Shown here piece after piece: positions 18,267 to 28,400 of a stretch of 64,000 bases of DNA. Below the pieces are notes generated by a model. That model worked only from the letters and a program-made list of their open reading frames with translations. It was not told the DNA's origin and ran no database searches. The stretch is taken from NCBI GenBank assembly GCA_000632805.1, contig CP007444.1:310001-374000 (forward strand). Direction: 5' to 3'. Positions within the stretch are counted from its first letter, which is position 1; each line of letters starts with the position of its first letter. The stretch is from Dyella jiangningensis. GTDB taxonomy: Bacteria; Pseudomonadota; Gammaproteobacteria; Xanthomonadales; Rhodanobacteraceae. The position numbers and the translations under genes were made by a program.

Positions 18267-19010
18267 TTACGTTCGGCGGCAGAGTAATACCAGTTCGTCC
18301 ACATCCTTGGTCGGGCCCATGCCGGGCCGCCATTCGAGTGGTTTCTGAAGCCGCAAGCCAAGCGGCATCAGCACGTGGTTGTACCACCACAGGGCGCGCT
18401 GCCGACGGTGGGTGAGATACCACTGGCCCATGGCAAGCAGCCGCGAGGAACGGGCCTGCATGCCGTAGACCGCGCTTTGCTCAACGGTCCATCCATGGGC
18501 AGCGAGGCGGCGTACCAGCATCACCGGTTCATAGCGGCGGGCGTGGCCGACGAAATCGTCGAACGCGGTCCACGCTTCCGGATGCAGCGGAACGGAAAGC
18601 AGCATGCGGGCATCCCGGGCGGCGACGCGCGAGAGCTCCTGCAGGGCGCGCTCGTCGTCGGGCAGGTGCTCGAGGATGTCCAGCGCGCAAATCAAGTCGA
18701 AGCCGGCCGTGGGACAGGGCAGGGCGCCCAGCGTTCCGCGCATGGCGCTCGCGCCGCGGGCGCGCAAGCCCTTGGTGGCCGAGGGGCTCTGGTCGACGAA
18801 ACAGGTACCCTCCAGTGGCAGCCGAGGGCGCAGGCCCGGAGCAACCTCCAGGCGGCGTGGCGAGGCCGCGGCGAGCTCGCGCACCATCGGCCAGGTGTTG
18901 AAACGATGAGGATCAACCAGCCGCGAGCCCGCCCAGAGCGACTCGTAAAAATCTGCGTTGACGCGACGGACGTCCGCAGCGGTTCGTTGGGGAAGGGCGA
19001 GGCCGGGCAT
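18267..19010 (-). CDS. Class I SAM-dependent methyltransferase
   Basis: 247 residues with a Methyltransf_11-like core: a degenerate motif I (LEVAPGLRPRLPL), an acidic strand-2 end (CFVDQSPSA), motif IV (FDLICALDILEHLPDDERAL) and a post-motif strand (MLLSVPLHPEAW). The substrate is unknown; FVGHARRYEPVMLVRRL resembles methyltransferases encoded beside glycosyltransferases. ATG 19010 has GGGGCG upstream. It is followed on the same strand by phaZ and preceded by the RDD gene, possibly one transcript. Confidence 0.8.
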   Translation of the reverse strand: MPGLALPQRTAADVRRVNADFYESLWAGSRLVDPHRFNTWPMVRELAAASPRRLEVAPGLRPRLPLEGTCFVDQSPSATKGLRARGASAMRGTLGALPCPTAGFDLICALDILEHLPDDERALQELSRVAARDARMLLSVPLHPEAWTAFDDFVGHARRYEPVMLVRRLAAHGWTVEQSAVYGMQARSSRLLAMGQWYLTHRRQRALWWYNHVLMPLGLRLQKPLEWRPGMGPTKDVDELVLLCRRT

Positions 19011-19039
19011 GCGCCCCAGTGTGGCGTATGAGGCTGACG

Positions 19040-19549
19040 TCAGCGTGAAGTGCGCATCTGCAGTTCGGTGCGGGCCATCACATCGTGAACGGTTCGGCGG
19101 CGCGCATCGAACGCAGCCACGCCAAACCATACCGACCAAGCGATAGCGACTGCCCACAGCGCGCCACGCGTGCCGATCCACGGGGCAAGCCCCAGCAGGA
19201 GCAGCGGCAGCGCGGCGGCCGCCAGACGGATCAGCGCCTGGCCGAACATCAGCGGGCTGCCGTTGGCGGCCGTGACACGGATATGCCAAGGCCGCATGCC
19301 GAGCGTTTGCCCGCCGCGCATCCACGACGCCACGAAATAAGCGGACACCACCAGCGCCTGCAAAGGTTGGTACCACCACGCGATATGTGCGTGCCCGTCG
19401 CTGGTGATCAGCGTGCCGCCGGTGACGCGCTGGCAGACGTAACCCACCACCATCACGATCGCGACCACGGCCAGCAGGTCGTAGACCAGAGCGATCAGGC
19501 GACGCCACAACGGGCAGTACACAGAGGCGTTAGGAGTGATGGACGTCAT
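19040..19549 (-). CDS. RDD family membrane protein
   Basis: 169 residues with the RDD-family pattern: an early R/D pair in PLWRRLIALVYDLLAVVAIV, a mid-region helix and GQTLGMRPWHIRVT, a final hydrophobic block, and RRRTVHDVMARTEL at the C-terminus. Probably three membrane helices. The role is unknown; some RDD proteins affect ion homeostasis. Start at 19549 (MTSITPNAS); divergent from xerD with only 64 bp between starts. The methyltransferase gene follows 29 bp downstream. Confidence 0.85.
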   Translation of the reverse strand: MTSITPNASVYCPLWRRLIALVYDLLAVVAIVMVVGYVCQRVTGGTLITSDGHAHIAWWYQPLQALVVSAYFVASWMRGGQTLGMRPWHIRVTAANGSPLMFGQALIRLAAAALPLLLLGLAPWIGTRGALWAVAIAWSVWFGVAAFDARRRTVHDVMARTELQMRTSR

Positions 19550-19613
19550 CGATCGGCAGCCGGTGAGAGGGAATCGCTTGCACGCGAGGAGGCCGGCGGC
19601 GAGCATCGCGTCC

Positions 19614-20525
19614 ATGCAGCAGGAATCACCAAGTATCGCCGAAGCGGACCGCATCAGCATCGATGGCTTCATCGAGCGCGTGTGGTCGGAGGATGGCCTG
19701 GCCGAGCGCACGCTCGAGGCCTATCGCCGTGACCTGGAAGCGCTGGCGCGCTGGCTGGGCGTGCAAGGCCTCGGCCTGCGCAGCGCCAAGCGCCAGCATC
19801 TTTCGGCTTACCACGGCAGCCAGCCGGTGGCGGTCCGCTCGCTGGCCCGCCGCCAATCGACGTTCCGTCGCTACTACGCCCATCTGGCGCGGATCGAACC
19901 GGGGTTCGAGGACCCCACGCTGCTGATCGAGCGTCCGAAAACCCCGCGCAGCCTGCCCAAGGCGCTGGCGGAGCGCGAGATCGAAGGCCTGCTGGATGCG
20001 CCGGACGTCACCACCACGCTGGGGCTGCGCGACCGGGCCATGCTGGAGCTCATGTACGCCTCCGGCCTGCGCGTGTCGGAACTGGTGGAATTGCCGCTCA
20101 GCGCGCTCAACCTGCGCCAAGGCGTAGTGCGGGTCACCGGCAAGGGCGGCAAGGATCGGCTCGTGCCGATCGGGGAGGTCGCCGCCGAGCGCATCGAGGC
20201 GTATCTCGCGACTGCCCGCCCGGTGCTGGCCAAGGGACGGCAACCGCGTGCCCTGTTCCTCAGCAACCGCGGCGAGGGCATGACGCGCCAGATGTTCTGG
20301 ACGCTGGTGAAGCGCCACGCGCTTACCGTGGGCATCGTGGCCAAACGCATCTCGCCCCATGTGCTGCGCCACTCCTTTGCAACCCACCTGCTCAACCATG
20401 GCGCCGACCTGCGCGCCCTGCAGATGCTGCTCGGCCATAGCGCCCTCAGCACCACGCAGATCTACACGCTGGTCGCCAAGGAAGGCCTCAAGCGCCTGCA
20501 CGCGCAGCATCACCCGCGCGGCTGA
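19614..20525 (+). CDS. xerD: Site-specific tyrosine recombinase XerD
   Basis: 303 residues. N-terminal SAM-like domain (FIERVWSEDGLAERTLEAYRRDL) and C-terminal catalytic domain with R153 (ASGLRVSEL), K177 (TGKGGKDRL), H249 and R252 (HVLRHSFATHLL), H275 (LGHSALSTTQ) and nucleophile Y284 (IYTLVAKEGL). With XerC and FtsK it resolves chromosome dimers at dif. Length and the lack of phage genes or att repeats mark it as the housekeeping enzyme. The dsbC-like gene follows 108 bp downstream on the same strand, a pairing common in gammaproteobacteria. Confidence 0.95.
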   Translation: MQQESPSIAEADRISIDGFIERVWSEDGLAERTLEAYRRDLEALARWLGVQGLGLRSAKRQHLSAYHGSQPVAVRSLARRQSTFRRYYAHLARIEPGFEDPTLLIERPKTPRSLPKALAEREIEGLLDAPDVTTTLGLRDRAMLELMYASGLRVSELVELPLSALNLRQGVVRVTGKGGKDRLVPIGEVAAERIEAYLATARPVLAKGRQPRALFLSNRGEGMTRQMFWTLVKRHALTVGIVAKRISPHVLRHSFATHLLNHGADLRALQMLLGHSALSTTQIYTLVAKEGLKRLHAQHHPRG

Positions 20526-20633
20526 CCGATCCCGGGTATGCCAAGCCGCCGGCAGTCCGGTTCATCCGGCTGTGCGAGAATGCGGGTTCCCCGTGTTTCC
20601 GCCTGGCGGAAACGCCGATGCATGAGGTAGACG

Positions 20634-21398
20634 ATGTTCAAGCAATGGTTGCTGGCGTTGTGCGTCAGCGGTTTCGCGCTCAGCGCCTGTGCCGCACCCG
20701 ACGGTACCGCGGCCGGCCAGCAAAGCACCGCGACCGGTGCGGAAAGCACCGTACGCAAGGCCGTGATGTCGTTCGCGCCCAAGGTGACCATCGACTCGGT
20801 GAAGCCGGCGCCGTTCCCCGGCTTCTACGAAGTGATCGCGTCGGGCCAGCTGGTCTTCGTGAGCAACGACGGCAAGTACATGTTGAATGGCGACGTGATC
20901 GACCTCGCCAACCAGCGCAACATCGACGGCTGGGCCGACTTCCGCAAGGCCGAGCTGGCCAAGGTGCCGGCGTCCGACCGCATCGTGTTTTCGCCCGCCA
21001 AGCCGCGCTATCGCGTCACTGTGTTCACCGACGTCAACTGCGCCTATTGCCGCCAGCTGCACGAACACATCGCCGACTACAACAAGGCGGGCATCGCGAT
21101 CGAGTACGTGGCGTGGCCGCGCGAGGGTGTCACCGACGCGGCGGGCCGCACGACGCAGACCTACAACGAGATGGTTTCGGTGTGGTGCTCGGCCGATCGC
21201 AAGGCCGCGTTTACCGCCGCCAAGCAGGGCAAGGCGCCCAAGGCCACCAACTGCCCCAATCCGGTGAAGGACGAGTTTGAGCTGGGCGTGAAGCTTGGCG
21301 TGAATGGGACGCCCTCGGTCATTGCCGAAGATGGGACGATGCTCGGCGGTTACATGACGCCGTCGCAGATGCTGCAGAGGCTCAGCAAGGGTAGCTAA
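20634..21398 (+). CDS. dsbC: DsbC-family periplasmic thiol:disulfide interchange protein
   Basis: 254 residues. An export signal is followed by a DsbC-like dimerisation region (PGFYEVIASGQLVFVSNDGKYMLNGDVIDL) and a thioredoxin domain with the active site C136-AY-C139 (TDVNCAYCRQLH) and GVNGTPSVIAEDG containing the cis-proline. It isomerises wrong disulfides in the periplasm. LSAC at the end of the hydrophobic segment also matches a lipobox, so the protein may be membrane-anchored, unlike E. coli DsbC. Positioned after xerD; terminator downstream. Confidence 0.92.
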   Translation: MFKQWLLALCVSGFALSACAAPDGTAAGQQSTATGAESTVRKAVMSFAPKVTIDSVKPAPFPGFYEVIASGQLVFVSNDGKYMLNGDVIDLANQRNIDGWADFRKAELAKVPASDRIVFSPAKPRYRVTVFTDVNCAYCRQLHEHIADYNKAGIAIEYVAWPREGVTDAAGRTTQTYNEMVSVWCSADRKAAFTAAKQGKAPKATNCPNPVKDEFELGVKLGVNGTPSVIAEDGTMLGGYMTPSQMLQRLSKGS

Positions 21399-21448
21399 GG
21401 CTGCGGCGATATCGACTGGCTTGGCGGCCTCCGGCTGCCGTGCAGACC

Positions 21449-21485
21449 AAGGGCGGCGCGAGTTTTGCGCTGCCCTTTGTTTTTC
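21449..21485 (+). terminator. dsbC terminator
   Basis: A stem AAGGGCGGCGC / GCGCTGCCCTT with one G.T pair and a short loop, followed by TTTGTTTTT. It lies 50 bp after the dsbC stop. Confidence 0.8.
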
Positions 21486-21554
21486 TGACGGTGTCGCTCG
21501 CGTGGAGTTCGGCTATTGCTGGGTGGCGCGTCTAGCTGCGCATCCGCGTTTTTT

Positions 21555-22727
21555 TAGGGGCGCACCCTGTGCGCGACAGCCTTTCGCGCCGGTCCACATG
21601 TTTCGGTTTTTGCTAAAGCGCGTATTGCCTTCGGTAGCCGTGCTGCCGCGAGCATGCCGCTTACGACCGAAGGAAGTCCCTGTGGGACGCAGCGGGCATT
21701 TCGATCGTCTGCCGACGACGCGAAGCTAGTCCCCGTGGGACGACGCGCAGCTAGTCCCGTGGGAAGCTCGAGTCACTTTTCTTTTGCTGGCCCACGCACG
21801 CGCTCTTGGCGTGCGAACGGCGAAGCCGGCCCGTAAGCGGGGAGGCGCCATGGATGGCGCCGGCTTTGAGGAGCGAGGAAGGGCGGAGGGCGCCAGCCCG
21901 GAGTCAAAGTCCCACGGGATTAGCTTCGCGTCAAAAGTAACCCAAAGAAAATGGCCTTGAGAGCCAAGGCTCGTAGCGATATGAGGGATAGAAGCGTCGG
22001 ACGACCGAGGCCAGTCGGGATACGCTCGCTACTACCTCGAACGGCGCCGCCACACCGCAGCGCGTCGAAGCGAAGAGGACTTAAAGCAGCTTCGTTGGAT
22101 GGCGCGGGACTGGGTGCCGCCACGCCTTTCGCCCTCTCCCCTCCGGGGAGAGGGCCGGGGTGAGGGGCGGGTGCTCGCGATAGAACTACCTACCTCTGTA
22201 GGAGCGCACCCAGTGCGCGACCGCAGCGTTGCGATGTATCTCATCGTGCGGAATCGCGACCACCGCCGACTGAAGCAACCATGCCAGTCCGCAGTCGCGC
22301 ACTGGGTGTGCTCCTACAACGGACAACCGGCTTTTAGCTCCACGATGCGATGTGCCGCTTTGCGGCACGAGCCGTCATCCAATCCCCTGTGTGGCGAGGG
22401 GCGGACGAGCAGGCCTCGCAGGGGTGTCTGCCATGGATGGCAGGCACTTTTCGTCCGGGCAGGAGCTCGGCCGAAAAGCCCGGCCGCCCCTCACGGACTG
22501 GCTGGGCAACGCCCGGACAGCGGCACGCGGAGTGCCTTTCTCTTTGGTTACTTTCTCTTGGGCAAGCGAGAGAAAGTGACCCGGGCCGCGCCAGCGGCTC
22601 GGAAGCCCGCCGCAGGCGAGCCCGATCGCAGTAACCCGCAAGCGGATGCTCCAAGTCAGATTTCTTCAAATCAATGAAGACTGCGGATCAGCGCGAGCGG
22701 CTGTCGCGCCCAGGTGCACTCCTAGAG
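21555..22727 (-). repeat. Composite long repeat, copy 2 (inverted orientation)
   Basis: This fills the gene-free 1.4 kb between dsbC and the DMT transporter. Reading left to right: a half-REP (21555-21580), module B reversed (about 21640-22190), a REP pair (22198-22317), module A reversed (about 22330-22625) with stem GGTTACTTTCTCTTG near 22550, and a degenerate half-REP (about 22700-22727). The order is the mirror image of copies 1 and 3. No credible gene is present. Confidence 0.83.
22198..22317. repeat. REP-like inverted pair inside composite copy 2
   Basis: The arms GTAGGAGCGCACCC.AGTGCGCGAC and GTCGCGCACTGGGTGTGCTC are about 70 bp apart and nearly perfectly complementary. Confidence 0.83.
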
Positions 22728-22784
22728 AGGAAGAAATGCGCCCGCGAAACGAAATGAGGATGACGGCCCAACGGGCGCCATCAA

Positions 22785-23687
22785 CTACACCTCGTGATGT
22801 AACCCTTCCGCCTGTACCGCAGCGGTTCCACGCGGCACCAGCTCCACGAGATACATCGCCGCCAACACCAACGCACCACCGACCACCATGCGCCACGTCA
22901 GCGCATCATTGCCAAAGGTCACGGCGAAGCCTGCGGCGAACACCGGCTCCATGGTCATCACGATGGCGGCGCGCGTCGGCGACAAATGCGCCTGCGCCCA
23001 AGTCTGCACCAGCATCGCGCCTGCGCCTGCGGCCAGGGCCATATAAACCACCGCTGCCCACGCGCCATGGTCGGGTGGCAGGCTCGGGCCGGAGGGCAGC
23101 GTGGCGAGCAGGCAGATGATGGCGATGACGAGCATCTGCACGGAGGACAGCGCGAACGCATTGCCAGGCCGCGACCAGGTGCCGAGGCCCACGATGTGCA
23201 GGCCATAGAGCGCGGCCGAGATCAGCGTGAGCCACACGCCGTAGCCGATGCTGAAACCATGCAGCGCGAGCAGTCCCAGGCCGCCCACCGAGAGCAGCAC
23301 GGCGATCCACGTGATCGATGGCAGTCGCTGGCGCAGCAGCACGGTGCCGAGTAGCGGAGTGAACACCACGTACATGCCGGTGACGAAACCGCTGATGCTG
23401 GCGGAGGTCTGTTCCAGCCCCGACGTCTGCAGCAGCTGCGCGATGCCATACACCGCGCCCAGCGCGATGCCTTGCAGCCATTCGCGGCGACCAAGCCTCA
23501 ACAGATGGCGATGGAACAACGCCAGCATCACCAGCGCGGCGATCACGAAGCGGACGGCGAGAAAGTCCGCCACGGGCATGCGGGCCACCAGATCCTTGAT
23601 GAGGAAAAAGGTGGAACCCCAGATGGCAGTGACACTGATCAGTCCGAACGTGGCGAGCGCGGTGGAGCGCGAGTTCTCCGCGCTCAT
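22785..23687 (-). CDS. DMT superfamily (EamA) transporter
   Basis: 300 residues with ten hydrophobic segments in two EamA repeats. Recognisable segments are TAIWGSTFFLIKDLV, RFVIAALVMLALF, SGFVTGMYVVFTPLLG and the second-repeat ARTTRAAIVMTMEPVFAA-like stretch (SPTRAAIVMTMEPVFAAG). Drug/metabolite exporters of this type move amino acids or metabolites outward; the substrate is not predictable. The start at 23687 overlaps the glycosyltransferase stop by 4 bp (ATGA), so the two genes are co-translated. Confidence 0.88.
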   Translation of the reverse strand: MSAENSRSTALATFGLISVTAIWGSTFFLIKDLVARMPVADFLAVRFVIAALVMLALFHRHLLRLGRREWLQGIALGAVYGIAQLLQTSGLEQTSASISGFVTGMYVVFTPLLGTVLLRQRLPSITWIAVLLSVGGLGLLALHGFSIGYGVWLTLISAALYGLHIVGLGTWSRPGNAFALSSVQMLVIAIICLLATLPSGPSLPPDHGAWAAVVYMALAAGAGAMLVQTWAQAHLSPTRAAIVMTMEPVFAAGFAVTFGNDALTWRMVVGGALVLAAMYLVELVPRGTAAVQAEGLHHEV

Positions 23688-24592
23688 GCATGACCCCCGC
23701 GCGGGGCTTTACGTCGCAGCAATCGTAGCCATTGGCCGGGAATCTGCAGCAGGAAATGCGACCAGATGCCGAGCCATACCAGTGCGGACACCCACGGTTT
23801 GCGCGCTTCGGGATCAAACTTGCGGAACCAGCGCCACATGCCGCGATGCTTGTGGCGGCTGACGAACACCGGGCGATGTCGGCTCGAGCTGCCTTTGCCA
23901 TGCAACACGCGTACGTCGCCGGCGAGCATGACCTTGTAGCCGGCATCGCGCACGCGGCGGCAGAGGTCCAGGTCTTCGCAATGCAGGAAGTACGCTTCGT
24001 CGAAGCCGGCCAGGTAATCGAACAGGCGGCGCGGCAGCACCATCAGCGCGCCGGATACGGCTTCCGCTTCCACCAGTTCGTGCGGAATCGGACCTTCGAT
24101 GTTCACGCCTTCGCCGGGCCGGTTGAACATCGTGTTCAACGAGCGCCTGAGCAACGGATCGCGACGATACGAGGCGGGGTCGGGCTCGCCGTATTCATCA
24201 CACACCACGGCGCCGACGAGGCCGACGCGCGGCTGCGCGGTCAGGATGCCGAGCAGGCGAACCAGCGCTGCATTGTCGATCAGGCAATCGGGGTTGAGCA
24301 CGAGCACCGTCTTGCCATGCGCATGCGCCACGCCGCGATTCACCGCCGGACCAAAGCCGAGGTTGGCGTGGTTGTAGACGACCTGCAGTCGCGTGTCGCT
24401 TTCATGCGCCCGCGCGATGGCCTGCGGGATGCCGTCGGACGACGCATTGTCGACCAGGACCATTTCCAGCGGAAGTTCGCAGGCGAGCACGCGGCGCACG
24501 CAGTCGCGCAGGGTCGGGCCGCTGTCGGCGGCGACCACGATCACGCTGAGCGGCAGCGCGGAAGAGAAAGCTTGGGCGGTATCGGTATTCAC
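23684..24592 (-). CDS. Family 2 glycosyltransferase (rhamnosyltransferase-like)
   Basis: 302 residues from a GTG start. The GT-A fold shows LPLSVIVVAADSG, EMVLVDNASSDG, NLGFGPAVNRGVAHA, LVLNPDCLIDN (DxD-like) and FDEAYFLHCEDLDLCRRV, typical of the rhamnosyltransferase-like GT2 group. A hydrophobic C-terminal stretch (WLGIWSHFLLQIPGQWL) suggests membrane association. It probably adds a sugar to a surface glycan. No polysaccharide cluster surrounds it; the membrane protein gene is 70 bp upstream and the exporter overlaps its end. Confidence 0.87.
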   Translation of the reverse strand: MNTDTAQAFSSALPLSVIVVAADSGPTLRDCVRRVLACELPLEMVLVDNASSDGIPQAIARAHESDTRLQVVYNHANLGFGPAVNRGVAHAHGKTVLVLNPDCLIDNAALVRLLGILTAQPRVGLVGAVVCDEYGEPDPASYRRDPLLRRSLNTMFNRPGEGVNIEGPIPHELVEAEAVSGALMVLPRRLFDYLAGFDEAYFLHCEDLDLCRRVRDAGYKVMLAGDVRVLHGKGSSSRHRPVFVSRHKHRGMWRWFRKFDPEARKPWVSALVWLGIWSHFLLQIPGQWLRLLRRKAPRGGHA

Positions 24593-24662
24593 TGCGACAA
24601 GTATGCGCGAGGTGGCACGTGTTCTGAATGTGAAAGATCGCCGATCCTGTGCGAAATGGCCC

Positions 24663-25415
24663 TCAGTGCGAACTACCGCGCCCGAGCACTTCGTGCAGTG
24701 GCGCTGGCACGCCATCCGTGCGACGCGCCAGCCAGGGCTGCTCGCCGTCCCAGCCGCTGAGGGTCCAGCCGGCCAGTCGATGGAGATGATCGGTGCGCCT
24801 GTCCCACAGGATGTCGCCACGCTCGCCCGGTAAACGAGTGGCAAACCAACGACCGCCCGGACCGAAGCAACAACGCGGGCTGGCGCGCTCGATCACGCGG
24901 CCTTGAGCGAATACGTAGCGCCCACGCCGAGTGGTGCGCGCCTCATAGCGCACGGATTCACCGTCGGGATCGGAAAACTCGACCGGCGCGTTGCCCCACT
25001 CCACACGCGAGAGCTCGATGATGTGCGCGGGCGGGCCGACCGGTGCCATGGCCAGTTCGCGCCACTCAGGCACAGGCGTGGCGGTAGCTGCGTATTTGAC
25101 GCGGCGATCCAGCAGCGATTCCATCAGCGCAAGCAGGGAATAGCCGACCAGTGCGCCCAGCAGGGCAGTGCCCCAGGCCAACAGATGTCCGCCCATGGCG
25201 CGTTGTGTCGCGAACAGCAGGCCGGGAAGCCCCCAGTACAGGCCACGGCGACAGAGCGTGGCGTAATGCACGATGCGGCGATGGAACATCATCGCCGCCA
25301 TCGCCAGCAGGAGCCACAACGGCAGCCCCATCCACCAGGGCAGCAACGCGACCGCGATCAACCATGCGGCCGCCGGCAGCAGAGTCACCCAGCTACGGCC
25401 CGCGCGGGTGGCCAC
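24663..25415 (-). CDS. Hypothetical membrane protein (unrecognised)
   Basis: 250 residues. The first half carries about three or four membrane helices (VTLLPAAAWLIAVALLPWW, LPLWLLLAMAAMMFH, LLAWGTALLGALVGYSLLAL). The second half is a soluble domain rich in Arg and Trp with short beta-like segments (RRGRYVFAQGRVIER, GERGDILWDRRTDHLHRLAGW). I do not recognise a family. It lies between purL (39 bp upstream) and the glycosyltransferase (70 bp downstream) on one strand and may be co-transcribed with them. Confidence 0.6.
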   Translation of the reverse strand: MATRAGRSWVTLLPAAAWLIAVALLPWWMGLPLWLLLAMAAMMFHRRIVHYATLCRRGLYWGLPGLLFATQRAMGGHLLAWGTALLGALVGYSLLALMESLLDRRVKYAATATPVPEWRELAMAPVGPPAHIIELSRVEWGNAPVEFSDPDGESVRYEARTTRRGRYVFAQGRVIERASPRCCFGPGGRWFATRLPGERGDILWDRRTDHLHRLAGWTLSGWDGEQPWLARRTDGVPAPLHEVLGRGSSH

Positions 25416-25454
25416 GTCAGGTCGGCAGCAGCGGCCTGGCGTAGCGGTGCGTCA

Positions 25455-28400
25455 TCAGCCGCACCACACCCGTGCGTTGCGGAACATGCGCATCCACGGC
25501 GAATCCTCGCCCCACTTCTCCGGATGCCAGCTCATCTGCACCGAGCGGAACACGCGTTCCGGGTGCGGCATCAGGATGGTGACGCGACCATCAGCCGCGG
25601 TGAAACCGGTAAGGCCACCCGGCGAGCCGTTCGGGTTGAGCGGGTAGTCTTCGGTGGGCTTGCCACGGTTGTCGACATAGCGCACCGCGCCACCCGACTT
25701 CGACGGACTGCAGCTGTGCGGGAAGCTTACGCGGCCTTCGCCGTGCGCGACCGCGACCGGAATGCGCGAGCCGGCCATGCCCTTGAAGAAGATGCTCGGC
25801 GAGTCGAGCACCTCCAGCGTGGCCACGCGCGCTTCGTACTGCTCGGACGCGTTGCGCAGGAACTTCGGCCAGTGCTGCGCACCGGGGATGATGTCCTTCA
25901 GCTGGCTCATCATCTGGCAGCCGTTGCACACGCCGAGCGCGAAACGCTGGGCATCGGCGAAGAACGCGCTGAATTCGGCGCGCAGGTATTCGTTGTAGAG
26001 GATGGACGTCGCCCACCCGCGGCCCGCACCCAGCACGTCGCCGTACGAGAAGCCGCCGCACGCGGCAAGGCCGCGGAAGTCGGCGAGCTTGATGCGGCCG
26101 CTGGCGAGGTCGGACATATGGACGTCCACCGCGTCGAAGCCGGCGCGGGTGAACGCCGCCGCCATCTCGACCTGGCCGTTGACGCCCTGCTCGCGCAGCA
26201 CGGCCACGCGCGGACGAGCACCCTTGTTGATATAGGGTGCGGCGATGTCATCAGCCGGCTCGAAGGTGAGCTTGGGGCTGATGCCCGGATCGGCGTCGTC
26301 CAGGCGCCACTCGTTCTCGGCGTCGGCACTGATCGGATTGTCGCGCAGGCGCTGCATGGCGTAGCTGGTTTCGTTCCATGCTTCGAACAGCGTGCGCCAG
26401 TTCCACTTGAACTGCGTTTCGCCGTTGTGGAACAGCTTGATGCCGAGCTTTTCCTTCGGCCGGCCGATGCGATAGGCCATGCTGGTCAGTTCATGCTTGA
26501 CCAGCAGCGCCTCGAACGCTTCGCGATTGGCCGTCGCCACCTGCACCACGGCGCCGAGTTCTTCGTTGAACAGCGCGCGCAACGCGGCTTCGGCCCAGCC
26601 GTCGAGATGGATTTCCAGGCCGCAATGGCCCGCGAAGGCCATTTCCAGCAGCGTAACGATGACGCCGCCGTCGGAACGGTCGTGATAGGCCAGCAGCAAG
26701 CCGTTGGCGTTCGCTTCCTGCACGAGGTCGAACAGCGACTTCAGGCGCTTGGCGTCATCCAGGTCCGGCGGCACGCCGCCGCCACGGTTGAACACCTGCG
26801 TCAGCGCGGAACCGCCGAGGCGATCGCGGCAGGCGCCGAGGTCGAGCAGCCAAAGTTCCGAGTCGCCGCGATCCAGGCGCAGCTGCGGCGTGAGCGTGCG
26901 ACGCACGTCGGTGACGCGTGCGAAGCCGGTGATCACCAGCGAGACCGGCGAGACGGTGCGCTGCGTGGTGTCGCCGTCCTTCCACACGGTCTGCATGGAC
27001 AGCGAGTCCTTGCCGACCGGAATGGAGATGTCCAGCTCCGGACACAGCTCCATGCCCACGGCTTTCACCGCGTCAAACAGCGCGGCGTCTTCGCCGGCGT
27101 AGTTCACCGCGGCCATCCAGTTCGCCGACAAGCGCACTTCGCCCAGCGAGGCGATCGGCGCGGCGGCGAGGTTGGTGATGGCTTCGCCCACGGCAAGGCG
27201 TGCGGCATCGGCGCTGTTGAGCAGGGCGACCGGGGCGCGCTCGGCCATCGCCATCGCTTCGCCGGTGTAGCCATCGAAATCGGTGATGGTGACGGCAGCG
27301 TCGGCCACCGGCACCTGCCACGGGCCGACCATCGGATCGCGGGCATTGAGGCCGCCCACGGTGCGATCACCGATGGTGATGAGGAAGCTCTTGCTGCCCA
27401 CGGTGGGCAGGCGCAGCACGCGCAGCAGGGCTTCGTCCATGCCGATGCCGCCGAGGTCGGGAATGACGTCGACGCGGGTCTTCGCGCGGTGCGCATCGCG
27501 ATGCATGCGCGGCGGCTTGCCGAACAGCACGTCCATCGGCAGGTCGATCACCGTGGTATCGGTGCGCGGGTCGTGCACCACCAGACGGCGCTCGGAGGTG
27601 GCATCGCCCACCACCGCGTACGGGCAACGTTCGCGCTTGCAGTAGCCCTCGAATTCCTCGAGGTCGGCTGCGTCGATGGCGAGCACGTAGCGCTCCTGCG
27701 ACTCGTTGCTCCACAGCTGCATCGGCGACAGTGACGGGTCGTCGCACGGCACCTTGGAAAGATCGATGCGACCGCCGACGCCGGCGTCGTTGAGCAGCTC
27801 GGGAATCGCATTGGACAGGCCGCCCGCACCCACGTCATGCACGCTGACGATCGGATTCTTGTCGCGGCGTGCCCAGCAGCTGTCGATCACCTGTTGCGCG
27901 CGACGCTCCATTTCGGCGTTGTCGCGCTGCACGGAGGCGAAGTCCAGCTCCTTGCTCGATGTGCCCGAAGACACCGACGAGGCGGCGCCGCCGCCCAGGC
28001 CGATAAGCATGGCCGGGCCACCCAGCACGATCACCTTGTTGCCCGGCTGCACGTCGCGCTTCTGCACATGGTTTGCGCAGATGTTGGCGAGGCCGCCGGC
28101 GATCATGATCGGCTTGTCGTAACCGCGGCGCACGCCGGCTTCGCCGGTCTCATGCTCGTAGGTACGGAAATAGCCGCCCAGGGCAGGGCGACCGAATTCG
28201 TTGTTGAACGCGGCGGCGCCGAGCGGGCCATCGCGCATGATCTCGAACGCCGTGGCCATGTGCGGCGGCAATGGGCGTTCCACTTCCCACGGGCGCGGCT
28301 TGCCCGGGATGCGCAGGTCAGACACCGAGAAACCCGTGAGGCCGGCCTTCGGCTTGGCGCCACGGCCCGTCGCGCCCTCGTCGCGGATCTCACCGCCGGC

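Noticed and set aside
19614..20525. Phage or genomic-island integrase
   Set aside because: Length, motif spacing and neighbours fit chromosomal XerD. No tRNA, att repeat or phage gene nearby.
24903..27734. 943-codon plus-strand open frame
   Set aside because: It is antisense to purL, whose motifs and catalytic cysteine are intact. The translation is compositionally odd (His, Arg, Ala rich), as expected from GC bias.
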